Under the pieces are notes generated by a model that was not told the origin of the DNA, did not search any database, and worked only from the letters and a program-made list of their open reading frames with translations. Position numbers and translations under genes: made by a program. From Myxococcales bacterium (GTDB lineage Bacteria > Myxococcota_A > Polyangia > Haliangiales > Haliangiaceae): 64,000 nt of DNA. Shown here one piece after another: positions 9,628-19,071 of this stretch (within the stretch, counting starts at the first letter, position 1; each line of letters starts with the position of its first letter). The stretch covers positions 434,001 through 498,000 of the forward strand of contig JADJGV010000003.1 of assembly GCA_016707895.1 (NCBI GenBank), in the 5' to 3' direction.

Positions 9628-10275
9628 GTGGCCCGTCGTCCCCGCCAACGTGCCCGCCAGCCCTGGCTCGTCGCGGCCGCGCTCGCGGCCGCCGCGGGCT
9701 GCGGCTTCGACGCCGACTACGCCGGCGCGACCATCACGTGCGCCGACGTCGATCCGCGCTGCCCCGACGGCTACCAGTGCGTGGCCGGGACCTGCCGCAC
9801 CACCGCGCCGCCGGCGATCGACGCCGCCGGCCCCGACGCGTCGGTGTGCGCGCTCGCCGCGCAGCAGCCCGACAACGACCGCTGCGCCGCCGCCATCGAC
9901 GTCGCGGTCACGGCCGCCGAGGTCGAGCGCTACGGCGACACCACCGGCTACGCCAACGACCTGGCCCCGTCGGTGCTGCCCGGCTGCGCCGGCTCGCCCG
10001 AGCCCGGCCCCGACGCGGTCTACCGGCTCGCGCTCACCGCCGGCGACACGCTGCACGCCGAGCTGCGCACCACCGGCCACGACGGCGCGCTCTACCTGCT
10101 CGACGGCTGCAGCCTCACCGCGACCTGCCGCGGCGGCGCCGACGCGCTGGGCGCCGGCGCGCTCGATCAGGCCACGATCGCCATCGCCGCCACCGGCACG
10201 TACTACCTGGTCGTCGACGCCTCGAGCGCCACCGCCGCCGGCTGCTACGCGCTGCGGCTGTCGGTCACGCGCTGA
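9628..10275 (+). CDS. Lipoprotein with PPC-like C-terminal domain
   Basis: A 215-residue lipoprotein starting at GTG: Arg-rich n-region, hydrophobic core and lipobox AAAAGC (Cys near 23). A small Cys-rich segment (CADVDPRCPDGYQCVAGTCR) follows, typical of myxobacterial surface lipoproteins. The domain at about 75-215 looks like a bacterial pre-peptidase C-terminal (PPC) fold: DTLHAEL, GALYLLDG, GTYYLVVDA. The short DA-rich linker (AIDAAGPDASV) between them recurs in other exported proteins of this window. Divergent from the kinase, with 42 bp between starts. No enzyme motif, so a structural or binding role is most likely. Confidence 0.78.
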   Translation: MARRPRQRARQPWLVAAALAAAAGCGFDADYAGATITCADVDPRCPDGYQCVAGTCRTTAPPAIDAAGPDASVCALAAQQPDNDRCAAAIDVAVTAAEVERYGDTTGYANDLAPSVLPGCAGSPEPGPDAVYRLALTAGDTLHAELRTTGHDGALYLLDGCSLTATCRGGADALGAGALDQATIAIAATGTYYLVVDASSATAAGCYALRLSVTR

Positions 10276-10319
10276 TCACGCCGCGCGCCGCGCACGCGGC
10301 CTCGTCGCATCGATCAGGG

Positions 10320-10958
10320 CTACGACTTGCCGAGGTGTTCTTGCAGGCCGTTGTAGGCCGCGGTCACGCGCATCGACAGCTCGTTGGCCGCCTTCTGCTT
10401 GCCCGGGTTCCCGGCGTGCATGTCGGGGTGGTACCTGCGCATGAGCTGGCGGTACGCGCTCTTGATCTCGCCGAGGTCGGCGCCCGGCTGCAGGTTGAGC
10501 GCCTTGTACCAGTCGGCGATCTGCGCGTCGTTGCCCGATCGGGCCCGAGGCCGCGCGCCGCCGCCGCTGCTCGCGCCGCCGCCGCTGCTCGCGCCGCCGC
10601 CGCTCGCGCCGCCCCCATTGTTCGCCCCGCCGCCGCGCGCCGCCTGCTCCTTCATCCGCCGGAACGCCTCGTCGGCGACGCGCTGCTCGGCCGCCGCCTT
10701 GGCGGCGCGCGCGCCGTTGATGCGCTGGGCGCGCTCGGCCGCCTGCCGCGCGCGATCGGCCCGCGCGCCGGGCCCGGCCAGCTTGGCGATCGCCGAGCGC
10801 CCGGGCTCGCCGGTGTGCGCCTTCTTGCGCGCCGCCAGCTCGACCTCGAGCGCCGCCGCCTCGACGCTCGACAGCGGCTCGTCGTCGACGATCACCAGCG
10901 AGGTCAGCGACGACAGCCCGGAGCGGGCGCCCTCGAGGATGCGGCGGGTCAGGCTCAC
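10320..10958 (-). CDS. J-domain (DnaJ-like) co-chaperone
   Basis: A 212-residue protein. The N-terminal half is a charged helical segment (40-115, coiled-coil-like with many Ala/Arg/Glu). A Gly/Ser/Ala low-complexity linker follows (about 110-140), then a C-terminal J domain (about 145-212) with WYKALNLQPGADLGEIKSAY and the signature HPD in YHPDMH. The J domain stimulates the ATPase of an Hsp70 (DnaK). No Cys zinc fingers and no C-terminal peptide-binding domains are present, so this is a class III J protein with a specialised, unknown client. Placing the J domain at the C-terminus is unusual but seen in this class. Confidence 0.9.
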   Translation of the reverse strand: MSLTRRILEGARSGLSSLTSLVIVDDEPLSSVEAAALEVELAARKKAHTGEPGRSAIAKLAGPGARADRARQAAERAQRINGARAAKAAAEQRVADEAFRRMKEQAARGGGANNGGGASGGGASSGGGASSGGGARPRARSGNDAQIADWYKALNLQPGADLGEIKSAYRQLMRRYHPDMHAGNPGKQKAANELSMRVTAAYNGLQEHLGKS

Positions 10959-10998
10959 CTACGCAGGGTAGCCCGAGCCCACGACCATCGCCACCGCC

Positions 10999-11178
10999 TC
11001 AGCGCGACGGATCGGGCGCGCGCATCGGCCCGCTGCCCGGATCGTCGGGCGTCTCGTCCACCTCGGCCGCGGGCTCGACCGCGGTCATCGGCGCAGAGTC
11101 GCGACGCTGGCCGAGCTGCCGCAGCAGCTCGACGACCCGCGAGGGGTTCGCCGCGTTCGGATCGTACGACTTGGTCAT
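10999..11178 (-). CDS. Small acidic protein, 59 residues
   Basis: A short frame between two recognisable genes on the same strand. It reads MTKSYDPNAANPSRVVELLR and continues with a helical Leu/Arg/Gln segment and an acidic, Pro-rich tail (EVDETPDDPGSG) to a TGA at 10999-11001. It resembles small cytoplasmic proteins often seen beside larger genes, but no family was recognised. No strong ribosome-binding site precedes it (GAGTGACGG only). Support comes from sensible composition and fitting the gap; it could be spurious. Confidence 0.45.
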   Translation of the reverse strand: MTKSYDPNAANPSRVVELLRQLGQRRDSAPMTAVEPAAEVDETPDDPGSGPMRAPDPSR

Positions 11179-11247
11179 CCGTCACTCGGTCAGTCGCCCC
11201 GAGCGTGATCATCGTCGCAGAAAAGTGCCGCCCTCCTGCAAATTTTC

Positions 11248-11898
11248 TCAGGAATCGACCGCGCGCGGCGCGCCGACCGCGACGACCGCGCGCAGGGCCA
11301 CCAGCGCGCCGACGAGGCTTGCGAGGATCACGTAGAACACCTGCATGCCGGTCCGACCGGTGTCGCTGCCCGCGGCGATGCCGTGGCCCAGGGCCGCGAC
11401 GAGCACTGCGAACGATCCGTAGTGCAGGCGCCGCCACCACCGCGCGCCGATCCGCGCCCGCAGCCCGAAGCTGACGTGGATGACCAGCGCCAGGTACGCC
11501 GCGCCGATGCCGGCCGCCACCGCCCACGGCCGGTAGCTCGACACGCCGGGCACGGCGACGTCGAGTGCGTCGTAGCGGATGAACGGATCGAGCAGCAGCA
11601 CGAGCACGTGGCCGGCGGTCAACGCAAGCGCGGTCGCCGACAGCGTCCGGTGCAGCTCGAGGCTGCGGGCCCGGGGCATCCACGCGTCGAGCACGCCGGT
11701 CGACAGCACCAGCCCGAGCGCCACGTCGAGCGTCAGCGCCAGCAGCGCCGTGACGCCGGCGGCCCGGGTCGCGACCCACATCCACGGCCCGTCGGGCCGC
11801 GGCGGCGCCGCGACGACGCCGAGCCGCGCGCCGATCGCGCCGAGCAGCAACACCAGCAGGGTCCCGGCCACCAGGCCGGACAAGATCGTCTTACGCAT
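11248..11898 (-). CDS. Ferric-reductase-like transmembrane cytochrome
   Basis: A 216-residue integral membrane protein with about six helices. His pairs sit in and near helices in the pattern of the ferric-reductase-like (FRD/MsrQ/YedZ) haem-binding family: LHRTLSATALALTAGHV, IHVSFGLR and RRLHYGSFAVLVAALGHG. It would carry electrons across the membrane on two b haems. Its start lies 8 bp inside the ApbE gene, and it is the last of four overlapping genes. No NAD(P)H or flavin domain is fused, so the electron donor or a periplasmic flavoprotein must be separate. ApbE next door suggests a covalently bound FMN partner. Confidence 0.83.
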   Translation of the reverse strand: MRKTILSGLVAGTLLVLLLGAIGARLGVVAAPPRPDGPWMWVATRAAGVTALLALTLDVALGLVLSTGVLDAWMPRARSLELHRTLSATALALTAGHVLVLLLDPFIRYDALDVAVPGVSSYRPWAVAAGIGAAYLALVIHVSFGLRARIGARWWRRLHYGSFAVLVAALGHGIAAGSDTGRTGMQVFYVILASLVGALVALRAVVAVGAPRAVDS

Positions 11899-12793
11899 CG
11901 GGCGCGACCTCCAGGGGACCGATCAGCTCGACGTCACCGTGGTGGTCGACGAGCACGGCCCCGATCGTGGACAGGTTGGCGAGCAGCGCGCGGCCGGCGC
12001 GCGCGCCCGCGATGAACACCGCCTTGGCGAGGATCTCGGCGCGCTCGGCGGATGGCGCGACGATCGTCACCTGCGCCAGATCGGTCGCGGCCGGCGCGCC
12101 GGTGGCGGGATCGATCAGGTGGTGGGCCCACGCGTCGCCGCGCCGCCAGCGCCGGCGGTTGGCGGCGCTGGTCGCGACCGCGCGATCGCGGATCCGCAGC
12201 GTGATCAACGTGCGCGTCGGGTCGGCGGGATCCTCGACGTCGACGTACCAGCCGTCGCCCTCGGGGCCGGCGCCGCGCAGCACCGCGTCGCCCCCGGCGT
12301 CGAGCGCGGCGATCTCCGGCAGGTGGCGCGCGGCCAGGTCGGCGGTCGCGCCCTTGATCATGCCGCCGAGGTCGAGCTGCACGTGCGGTGGCCGCGCGAC
12401 CAGGCCGCGCGCCAGATCGAGGGTGACGTCGGCGAACCGCGCCGGCGGTGGCGCCTCGGCCGGCGTGGCGCGATCGAGCGCGCCGGGCGCGAACGCGCGG
12501 TCGTAGCCCGCCGCGATCATCGCGCCGCCCACCGCCGGATCGAACCGACCGCCGGTCAGCTCGACGTACGCCTGGGCACGCGCCAGCGCCGCCATCATCG
12601 CCGGCGACGCGGCGAACGGCGCGGTCGCGCGGTTGAGCTGCGCCAGCTCGCTGTCGGGGCGGAACCGGCTGAAGCGCGCCTCGGCGCTGGCGAACTGCGC
12701 GGCCACCTCGGCCGCGGCCGCCGCCTCGCCCTCGACCGACAGCGTCGGCGCGTGGACGGTGACCGTCGTGCCCATGGCGCGCAGCTCGACCAT
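11891..12793 (-). CDS. apbE: FAD:protein FMN transferase (ApbE)
   Basis: A 300-residue ApbE-family protein. Visible family motifs: MGTTVTVHA at the start, FSRFRPDSELAQLNRA (about 40-55), GGRFDPAVG, the LDLGGMIKGATAD segment, the Gly/Asp-rich ALDAGGDAVLRG, and HLIDPATGAPA near the C-terminus with its Asp/Thr metal ligands. ApbE uses FAD and Mg2+ to attach FMN to a Thr in periplasmic flavoproteins. The chosen ATG (12791-12793) overlaps the upstream stop (TGATG), and a longer frame upstream has the composition of the neighbouring gene. No classic signal peptide is seen at this start; either it works in the cytoplasm or the true export signal is short. No FMN acceptor protein with the usual DGATS/T motif is encoded nearby. 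Confidence 0.9.
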   Translation of the reverse strand: MVELRAMGTTVTVHAPTLSVEGEAAAAAEVAAQFASAEARFSRFRPDSELAQLNRATAPFAASPAMMAALARAQAYVELTGGRFDPAVGGAMIAAGYDRAFAPGALDRATPAEAPPPARFADVTLDLARGLVARPPHVQLDLGGMIKGATADLAARHLPEIAALDAGGDAVLRGAGPEGDGWYVDVEDPADPTRTLITLRIRDRAVATSAANRRRWRRGDAWAHHLIDPATGAPAATDLAQVTIVAPSAERAEILAKAVFIAGARAGRALLANLSTIGAVLVDHHGDVELIGPLEVAPDA

Positions 12794-13167
12794 CACGAGC
12801 TCCGGGTGCGCACCCGCACGCGGCGCGCGGGCGGGCGACGTGCGATCGGCACCGGCTTCAACGTCGGGCCGTCGCCGGGCTTGGTCGCGGTGACCACCCA
12901 GCCGGATGGCAGCGCGATCGCCGGCCGCTCCGATGGCGGCAGATCGTGCCACCACACCGCGGGCGGGATCGGCGCGGCGGTCGCGGTCGGCACCGGGGCG
13001 GGCAACGGCTCATCCGCCACCGGCGCGGTCGTCGGCGCCGGCGCGAAGCACCACCACGCCACCAGGTACGTGGTCGCGAGCCCGCTGATCGTCCACAGCC
13101 GCAGCGCGCGGCCATCGACGTTCCACCGCGGGCCGCGCCGCGCCGGCCGCTCGTCAGTCGTCGTCAT
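12793..13167 (-). CDS. Single-helix Pro-rich membrane protein
   Basis: A 124-residue protein: short basic cytoplasmic start, one membrane helix (about 19-40, LWTISGLATTYLVAWW) and a Pro/Ala-rich exported part ending in a very basic RRPPARRVRVRTR tail. The start at ATG 13165-13167 overlaps the end of the upstream gene. An earlier in-frame ATG at 13230 would add a run of Thr encoded by the other frame of the GAC repeat and looks non-functional. Second gene of the four-gene operon with ApbE and the ferric-reductase-like cytochrome. No known family. Confidence 0.65.
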   Translation of the reverse strand: MTTTDERPARRGPRWNVDGRALRLWTISGLATTYLVAWWCFAPAPTTAPVADEPLPAPVPTATAAPIPPAVWWHDLPPSERPAIALPSGWVVTATKPGDGPTLKPVPIARRPPARRVRVRTRSS

Positions 13168-13582
13168 CGTCGTCGTCCTCGTGGTGGCGGCGGCCGTGGT
13201 GGTCGTCGTCGTCGTCGTCGTCATCGTCATCGTCGTCGCCGCGGTAGCGCGCCACCTGATCGTCGGGCGACGGCGGCAGCGCCGGCTCGACCACCTGGTC
13301 GGCCGCCGGCTGCACCGGCACCAGCAAGACCGGCTGCGGCGCGGGCAGCGGCCCGACCGGCGATCCCGGGGTCGACACCGCCTCGGCCGGGGGCTGCGCC
13401 GCCATCGGCATCGGCACCAGCGCAGGCACCTCGGCCGGCGCGGGATCGGCCGCTGGTTCAGCCTTTCGGCCGATGCGCCCGGTCAGAGCGGCGACCGTCA
13501 CGGCGATCGCCAGGGTGAGGCTGGCGACCGCGACGATCTGCGCGGTGCGGCCGGGAGCGGGGGGTGTTTCCTTGGGGGCCAT
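13154..13582 (-). CDS. Single-helix protein with Asp/His-rich metal-binding-like tail
   Basis: A 142-residue protein opening the operon. GGAAGGAA eight bases before the ATG (13580-13582) is a good ribosome-binding site and fixes the start. It has one membrane helix (about 16-36, VAVASLTLAIAVTVAAL), a Pro/Ala/Val linker, and a tail of twelve Asp, HHGRRHHE and six to seven Asp. Such a tail could bind divalent or ferric metal on the outside of the cell membrane, which would suit the reductase and flavin-transfer genes downstream. The tail is encoded by GAC/GAT triplets and so may vary in length by slippage. No family was recognised. Confidence 0.7.
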   Translation of the reverse strand: MAPKETPPAPGRTAQIVAVASLTLAIAVTVAALTGRIGRKAEPAADPAPAEVPALVPMPMAAQPPAEAVSTPGSPVGPLPAPQPVLLVPVQPAADQVVEPALPPSPDDQVARYRGDDDDDDDDDDDDHHGRRHHEDDDDDDD

Positions 13583-13728
13583 CGAGATTCCTTCCGGGTG
13601 TGCCCTCATGGATGCATCGCCTGGCCGCGCGGGCTATCAGACAGATGTGAAGCGCAACGATGTCGGCGGCTTGCGACTTCGGCGCAGACACCCGTGAAAC
13701 CCCGTCGGGGGCGCGCTGTCCGTGTGCC

Positions 13729-14325
13729 ATGCCCCGCTACCTCGCCGCCGCCACGCTGCTCATCGCCGGGATCGCCAACGCCGCTCCGCCACCTTCGACC
13801 CCGGTGCCTGGCACGGTGGGCCTGCGCCAGCGCACGGTCGCGGTGCGCGACGCCTGCGTCGCCTCCACCACCGTCATCACGCAGGTGCGACCGGGCGACG
13901 CACCCGCGCTGGTCGCCGCGCTGACGCTGAAGCCGATCCGCGGCCTCGACCTCGACCCGAGCAACCAGCGACGGGCCACCGCCGCGCTGCGGAAGTTCCA
14001 GACCTGGCTGGAGCACGGCCGCGCCACCGCCACCGCGGCGGTGACGGCCGAGCGCGCCGCCGCCAGCAACGCCACCCGGCCGGTCGACCGCGTCGAAGCG
14101 ATGGCGCGCACGGTGCAGATCAGCGCCCGCTACGCCGAGGTGCTGCGCAGCTCCGAGATCCCGACCAACGTGCGCGCCTTCCCCGAAGCGATCGAGGCCT
14201 ATTGCGCCGCGATGGCCGAGCAAGCCGACGCGCTCGACGCCCAGGCCGCCGCCGCGCGCCAGGCCTGCGCCGACGCCGCCGCGCACATCCTGCCCGGCTG
14301 GTGGACGCCGATCTGCACGCCTTGA
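13729..14325 (+). CDS. Exported helical protein of unknown function
   Basis: A 198-residue protein with a good signal peptide (YLAAATLLIAGIANA, cut before APPP). The mature part is nearly all helix, rich in Ala, Arg and Glu, with segments such as AALRKFQTWLEHGRATATAA and QADALDAQAAAARQACADAA. Four Cys may form disulfides: two early (DACVAS, AYCAAM) and two near the end (QACADA, PICTP). It starts 147 bp from the divergent Asp/His-tail gene and 54 bp before the copper monooxygenase-like gene, with which it may be co-expressed. No family was recognised. Confidence 0.68.
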   Translation: MPRYLAAATLLIAGIANAAPPPSTPVPGTVGLRQRTVAVRDACVASTTVITQVRPGDAPALVAALTLKPIRGLDLDPSNQRRATAALRKFQTWLEHGRATATAAVTAERAAASNATRPVDRVEAMARTVQISARYAEVLRSSEIPTNVRAFPEAIEAYCAAMAEQADALDAQAAAARQACADAAAHILPGWWTPICTP

Positions 14326-14379
14326 TCCGGCGCCCGCGATCGCGGTCAACGTTCCGCCGCGCTGCGGGCACTGCGCGAC

Positions 14380-15540
14380 ATGCCCCGCCTGACGCTCCCG
14401 CTCGCCCTCCTCCTCGCCGCCGGCGCCGCCTGCGCCACCGATCCCGACCCGGCCGACGACGACGGCCTGGCGCCGCCGCCGCCCGGCCAGGGCGTGCAGT
14501 TCACGATGACCCACCGCATCGCGCCCGGCGTCGAGGGCGAGTGGTGCCAGTTCGTGCAGGCGCCCGCCGCGCCGATGTGGGTCGCGCGCGACGAGGTGCG
14601 CTTCACCGCTGGCAGCCACCACTTCCTCCTGTACGAGACCGCGTACGACGCGATCCCGACCGCGACCGACGACGGCACGCCGATCGACACCTCGGGCGTG
14701 TTCGACTGCAGCGCCGGCGCGACCAACGGCTGGACGATCACCCGGCTGATCGGCGGCTCGCAGAACGGCAGCGGGCCGTCGATCCTGGCGTTCCCCGACG
14801 GCGTCGCGATGCCGGTGCGCGCCCACGCGGTGCTCTTGATGAACGCGCACTACCTGAACGCGTCGGACGCGGCGCTCGATCCCGAGGTCCGCGTGAACCT
14901 GTGGACGCGGCCGGCGGCCGAGGTCACGACCGAGGGCGACGTGCTGTTCCTGTACAACCCGATCATCAAGGTGCCGGCCCGCGGCGACGGCCGCGCGCGC
15001 TGGAAGTGCCCGGTCCACGCCGACATCACGATCGCCAACCTGCAGTCGCACATGCACCGCCGCGGCGTCGCCTACGAGGCGTCGATCAGCGGCGGCGCGC
15101 CGGTCTACGCCTCCGACCGCTGGCAGGACGTGCCGGTCACGACGTTCACGCCCGGCCTCCACGTCGCCGCCGCCGCCACGCTCGACTACCACTGCGACTA
15201 CCACAACGACGAGGCCCGCGACGTCTACCAGGGCGCGCGCTCGACCGACGAGATGTGCATGCTGATCGGCTCGTACTACCCGGCCGATCCGCGCACCGCC
15301 AACTGCCTCGACGCGGCCGGCGGCCTCGGCGGCGAGCTGATCGGCAACGGCGCCGCGACCTGCGCGCAGACGCTGACCTGCCTGCAGGGCGCCGGCGACT
15401 TCGCGGCGATCACCGACTGCATGGACGCCGCGTCGCCGACGGTGTCGCGCGAGACCTCGGCGCTCTTCAACTGCTTCGCCAACCACGCCGACCCGCAGGC
15501 CGCCTGCCAGGCCGAGGTCGCCGCGTGCGCGGCGCGGTGA
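14380..15540 (+). CDS. PHM-like copper type II monooxygenase, exported
   Basis: A 386-residue lipoprotein-type export (LLAAGAAC, Cys18). The body matches the copper type II ascorbate-dependent monooxygenase fold (peptidylglycine/dopamine hydroxylase type). Possible CuH ligands are His80-His81 (GSHHF) and His157 (NAHY); CuM ligands are His224 and His226 (SHMHRRG) and Met292 in DEMC. The order and spacing follow PHM and DBM. A Cys-rich C-terminal extension (about 300-386, QTLTCLQGAGDF, NCFANHADPQAACQAE) is not part of the fold and is common in myxobacterial homologues. The reaction would be O2-dependent hydroxylation of an organic substrate outside the cell membrane; the substrate is unknown. 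Stands alone, between a helical secreted protein and the two-component genes. Confidence 0.85.
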   Translation: MPRLTLPLALLLAAGAACATDPDPADDDGLAPPPPGQGVQFTMTHRIAPGVEGEWCQFVQAPAAPMWVARDEVRFTAGSHHFLLYETAYDAIPTATDDGTPIDTSGVFDCSAGATNGWTITRLIGGSQNGSGPSILAFPDGVAMPVRAHAVLLMNAHYLNASDAALDPEVRVNLWTRPAAEVTTEGDVLFLYNPIIKVPARGDGRARWKCPVHADITIANLQSHMHRRGVAYEASISGGAPVYASDRWQDVPVTTFTPGLHVAAAATLDYHCDYHNDEARDVYQGARSTDEMCMLIGSYYPADPRTANCLDAAGGLGGELIGNGAATCAQTLTCLQGAGDFAAITDCMDAASPTVSRETSALFNCFANHADPQAACQAEVAACAAR

Positions 15541-15561
15541 CCGCCCGGTAGCGCGCGGCCG

Positions 15562-15576
15562 GTAACGTTCCGTTAC
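15562..15576. promoter_or_regulatory. GTAACG-N3-CGTTAC palindrome upstream of response regulator
   Basis: A perfect 6-3-6 inverted repeat (GTAACG TTC CGTTAC), centred 76 bp before the predicted sigma-54 start point. The same element recurs before the exporter operon at 18956, so it is the likely binding site of the NtrC-type regulator encoded just downstream. Confidence 0.8.
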
Positions 15577-15618
15577 AATCAGCGCCATGCGCGCACCGGA
15601 TCTCGCCCGCTTGGGCGT

Positions 15619-15634
15619 CGGCACGCGGCTTGTA
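15619..15634 (+). promoter_or_regulatory. Sigma-54 (-24/-12) promoter of the two-component operon
   Basis: CGGCACGCGGCTTGTA matches TGGCACG-N4-TTGCW except for the first base and GT in place of GC at -12. The start point would be near 15645, leaving a 24-base leader with GGAGG (15661-15665) just before the ATG. Confidence 0.65.
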
Positions 15635-15668
15635 TCGTGTCGCCCTGAATGCCGCGCGCCGGAGGCCC

Positions 15669-17065
<1,397 letters not shown>

Positions 17066-17069
<4 letters not shown>

Positions 17070-18931
17070 CGCCGGTCCTGCACATCTTGATCGGCGCGCT
17101 GGCGCTGGCGTTCGCGCTGCTGATCCTGCGCGCCGACCCGCGGCGGTGGGACAACCGCGCGTTCGCGGCGCTCGGCGTGCTCGACGCCGCCACCGCGCTG
17201 TTCCGCGGCATCGCCTCGCTGTTCGGCGCGTCGCTGCTCGACCCCGAGGTGGTCATCCCGTGCTCGCTCCTCGCGCCGCTCCTGGCCTGGGCCACGATCG
17301 AGTTCGCGTACTCGTTCCCGTTCGCGCGGCCGATGCCGTGGCGGTGGCGGGCGCCGCTGATCCTGTGGGTGGCGGCGGCGCTGACGGTGATGATCACGAT
17401 CCACAGCCTGGCCGCGTCGACGGCGCTCAACCTCGGGTTCTTCATCCCGGTGTCGGTGGTGTTCGTGGTCCTGCAGGTGCGCAACCTGCGGCGGATGAGC
17501 GGCGATCGCACCGGCGTGCGGCTGGTGCTGGCCGCGCTGGCGCTGCGCTGGCTCACCGCCAACGCGCTGTACTCGCTGTACGGCCAGCTGTCGAGCGACA
17601 CCTGGGCGCTGCTCTTGTGGATCGAGTCGACGGTGGTGGTGCTGCTCTCGTTCTTGCTGATCGGCCTGGCCGTGGTGCGCACCAACCTGTTCACCGCGCG
17701 CAGCGCCGTCGGCGAGCTGTTGCTCGAGGCGGCGTTCGTGATGATCGGCCTGCTGCTCACCGGCGCCGGCGTGCTCGGCGCCGGCAAGCTGGCCGCCACC
17801 TGGCCGCGCATCGAGCGCCCGCTGTTGATGCTGTCGGCGGCGGTGCCGCTCCTGGTCTACGTCGGTGCCGAGCGGCTGCGGCCCCGGCTCGAGCGCGGTG
17901 TCGATCCGCGCCGGGCCCGCCGCCGCGATCTGATCGACGCCGCCGAGCCGGCGCTGGGCAGCCACGAGCCGGCCACGGTGGCGACCGCCGCCACCCGCGC
18001 GCTGACCGACCTCACCGACGGCGGCGCCGCGCGGTTCGTGCCGCAGGCCGAGCTCGACGGCGGGCTGCGCGCCGCGCTGGCCGGCCCGGTCGACTGCCGG
18101 TGCGGTCTGGCCGAGCTGGCGGTGGCCGTGCGCACCGGGCCCGAGCTGCACGGCGCGCTGGTCGTCACCGGCGGCGTGCTCGATCGCGAGAGCCTGCAGG
18201 CCGCGCGGCTGCTGGCCGACCGCCTGGCCGACGCCTGCGAGCACCAGCGGCTGCGGACCCGCCTCGACGAGGCGCGCCAGCTGGCGGCGCTGGGCGCGTT
18301 CGCGGCGGCGATCGCCCACGACATCCGCACGCCGCTCACCAGCGTGCAGATGAACGTCCAGATCTTGCGCGGCAAGGTCGACCTGCCGGCCGACGACATG
18401 GAGTACTTCGACATCGCGCTGGCCGAGCTGCGCCGCCTCGACGCCCACGTGCGGGAGCTGCTCGACTACGCCAAGCCGCTGCAGCTGCGGCGGGAGACCG
18501 TCGACGTGCGCGAGATCGCCGACGACGCGGCCCGCACGGTGGCGGCGGTCCTCGACGAGCGCGGCCAGACGCTGGCCCGGGACCACGCCGGCGACCTGCC
18601 GGCGATCGCGATCGACGCGCCGCGGGTGCGGCAGGTGGTGTGGAACCTGCTCGACAACGCCGCCAAGGCGTCGCCGGCGGGCGCGACGATCGCGCTGCAC
18701 ACCCGCCGCGACGGCGATCGCGTGGCCATCGACGTGATCGATCACGGCGCCGGCATCGCCGCCGCCGACCTGCCGCGGATCTTCGAGCCGTTCTTCACGA
18801 CCCGCCCCGACGGCACGGGCCTCGGCCTGGCGATCTGCCAGAAGGTCGTGCGCGGCCACGGCGGCGAGATCGTCGTGCGGTCGCAGCCCGGCCAGGGCTC
18901 GACGTTCTCGGTCGTGCTGCCGGCGGCGTGA
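17066..18931 (+). CDS. Multi-helix sensor histidine kinase
   Basis: A 621-residue kinase. The first ~290 residues hold eight or nine membrane helices with almost no loops, so it probably senses a signal within or near the membrane. A GAF-like region (about 300-400) leads to the dimerisation/phospho-acceptor domain with His418 (AIAHDIRTPLTS). The ATP-binding domain follows, with N box NLLDNAAKAS, G1 DHGAGIA, F box FEPFFTT and G2 GTGLGLAI, ending in STFSVVLPAA. It starts at GTG overlapping the response-regulator stop. A membrane-embedded sensor controlling an exporter with an FtsX-type permease suggests it responds to membrane or envelope stress, or to a hydrophobic compound; that is inference. 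Confidence 0.93.
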
Positions 18932-18955
18932 GGCCGCGCCCGGCGGCGAGGCCGC

Positions 18956-18972
18956 GGTAACGCTTCGTTACC
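18956..18972. promoter_or_regulatory. Enhancer site 1 of exporter operon, GGTAACG-N3-CGTTACC
   Basis: A perfect 7-3-7 inverted repeat that contains the same GTAACG-N3-CGTTAC core as the site before the response-regulator gene. Its centre is about 106 bp upstream of the predicted start point at 19070. Confidence 0.82.
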
Positions 18973-18976
18973 CCGG

Positions 18977-18991
18977 GCCACGAATCGTTAC
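18977..18991. promoter_or_regulatory. Enhancer site 2 of exporter operon, degenerate half plus CGTTAC
   Basis: GCCACG AAT CGTTAC keeps a perfect right half and four of six bases of the left half. Its centre is 20 bp from that of site 1, about two helical turns, as in tandem NtrC-type enhancers. Confidence 0.6.
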
Positions 18992-19043
18992 CCGCCGGCC
19001 CGGCGCGGCCCGCCAAGTGCGCGCGATCGCGCGGCCCGCGGCT

Positions 19044-19059
19044 CGGCACGGCGGGTGCT
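19044..19059 (+). promoter_or_regulatory. Sigma-54 (-24/-12) promoter of the exporter operon
   Basis: CGGCACGGCGGGTGCT matches TGGCACG-N4-TTGCW at all but two fixed positions, with correct GG (19045-19046) to GC (19057-19058) spacing. The start point would be near 19070, two bases before the GTG of the permease gene. Confidence 0.75.
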
Positions 19060-19071
19060 CTACCGAGCGGC

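Noticed and set aside
13168..13230. Thr-rich N-terminal extension of the second ApbE-operon gene
   Set aside because: The Thr run is the other frame of the poly-Asp codons; the ATG at 13165-13167 gives a normal short cytoplasmic start.
13807..13824. Sigma-54 promoter TGGCACGGTGGGCCTGCG inside a gene
   Set aside because: The GG-to-GC spacing is wrong and it lies within a coding region.
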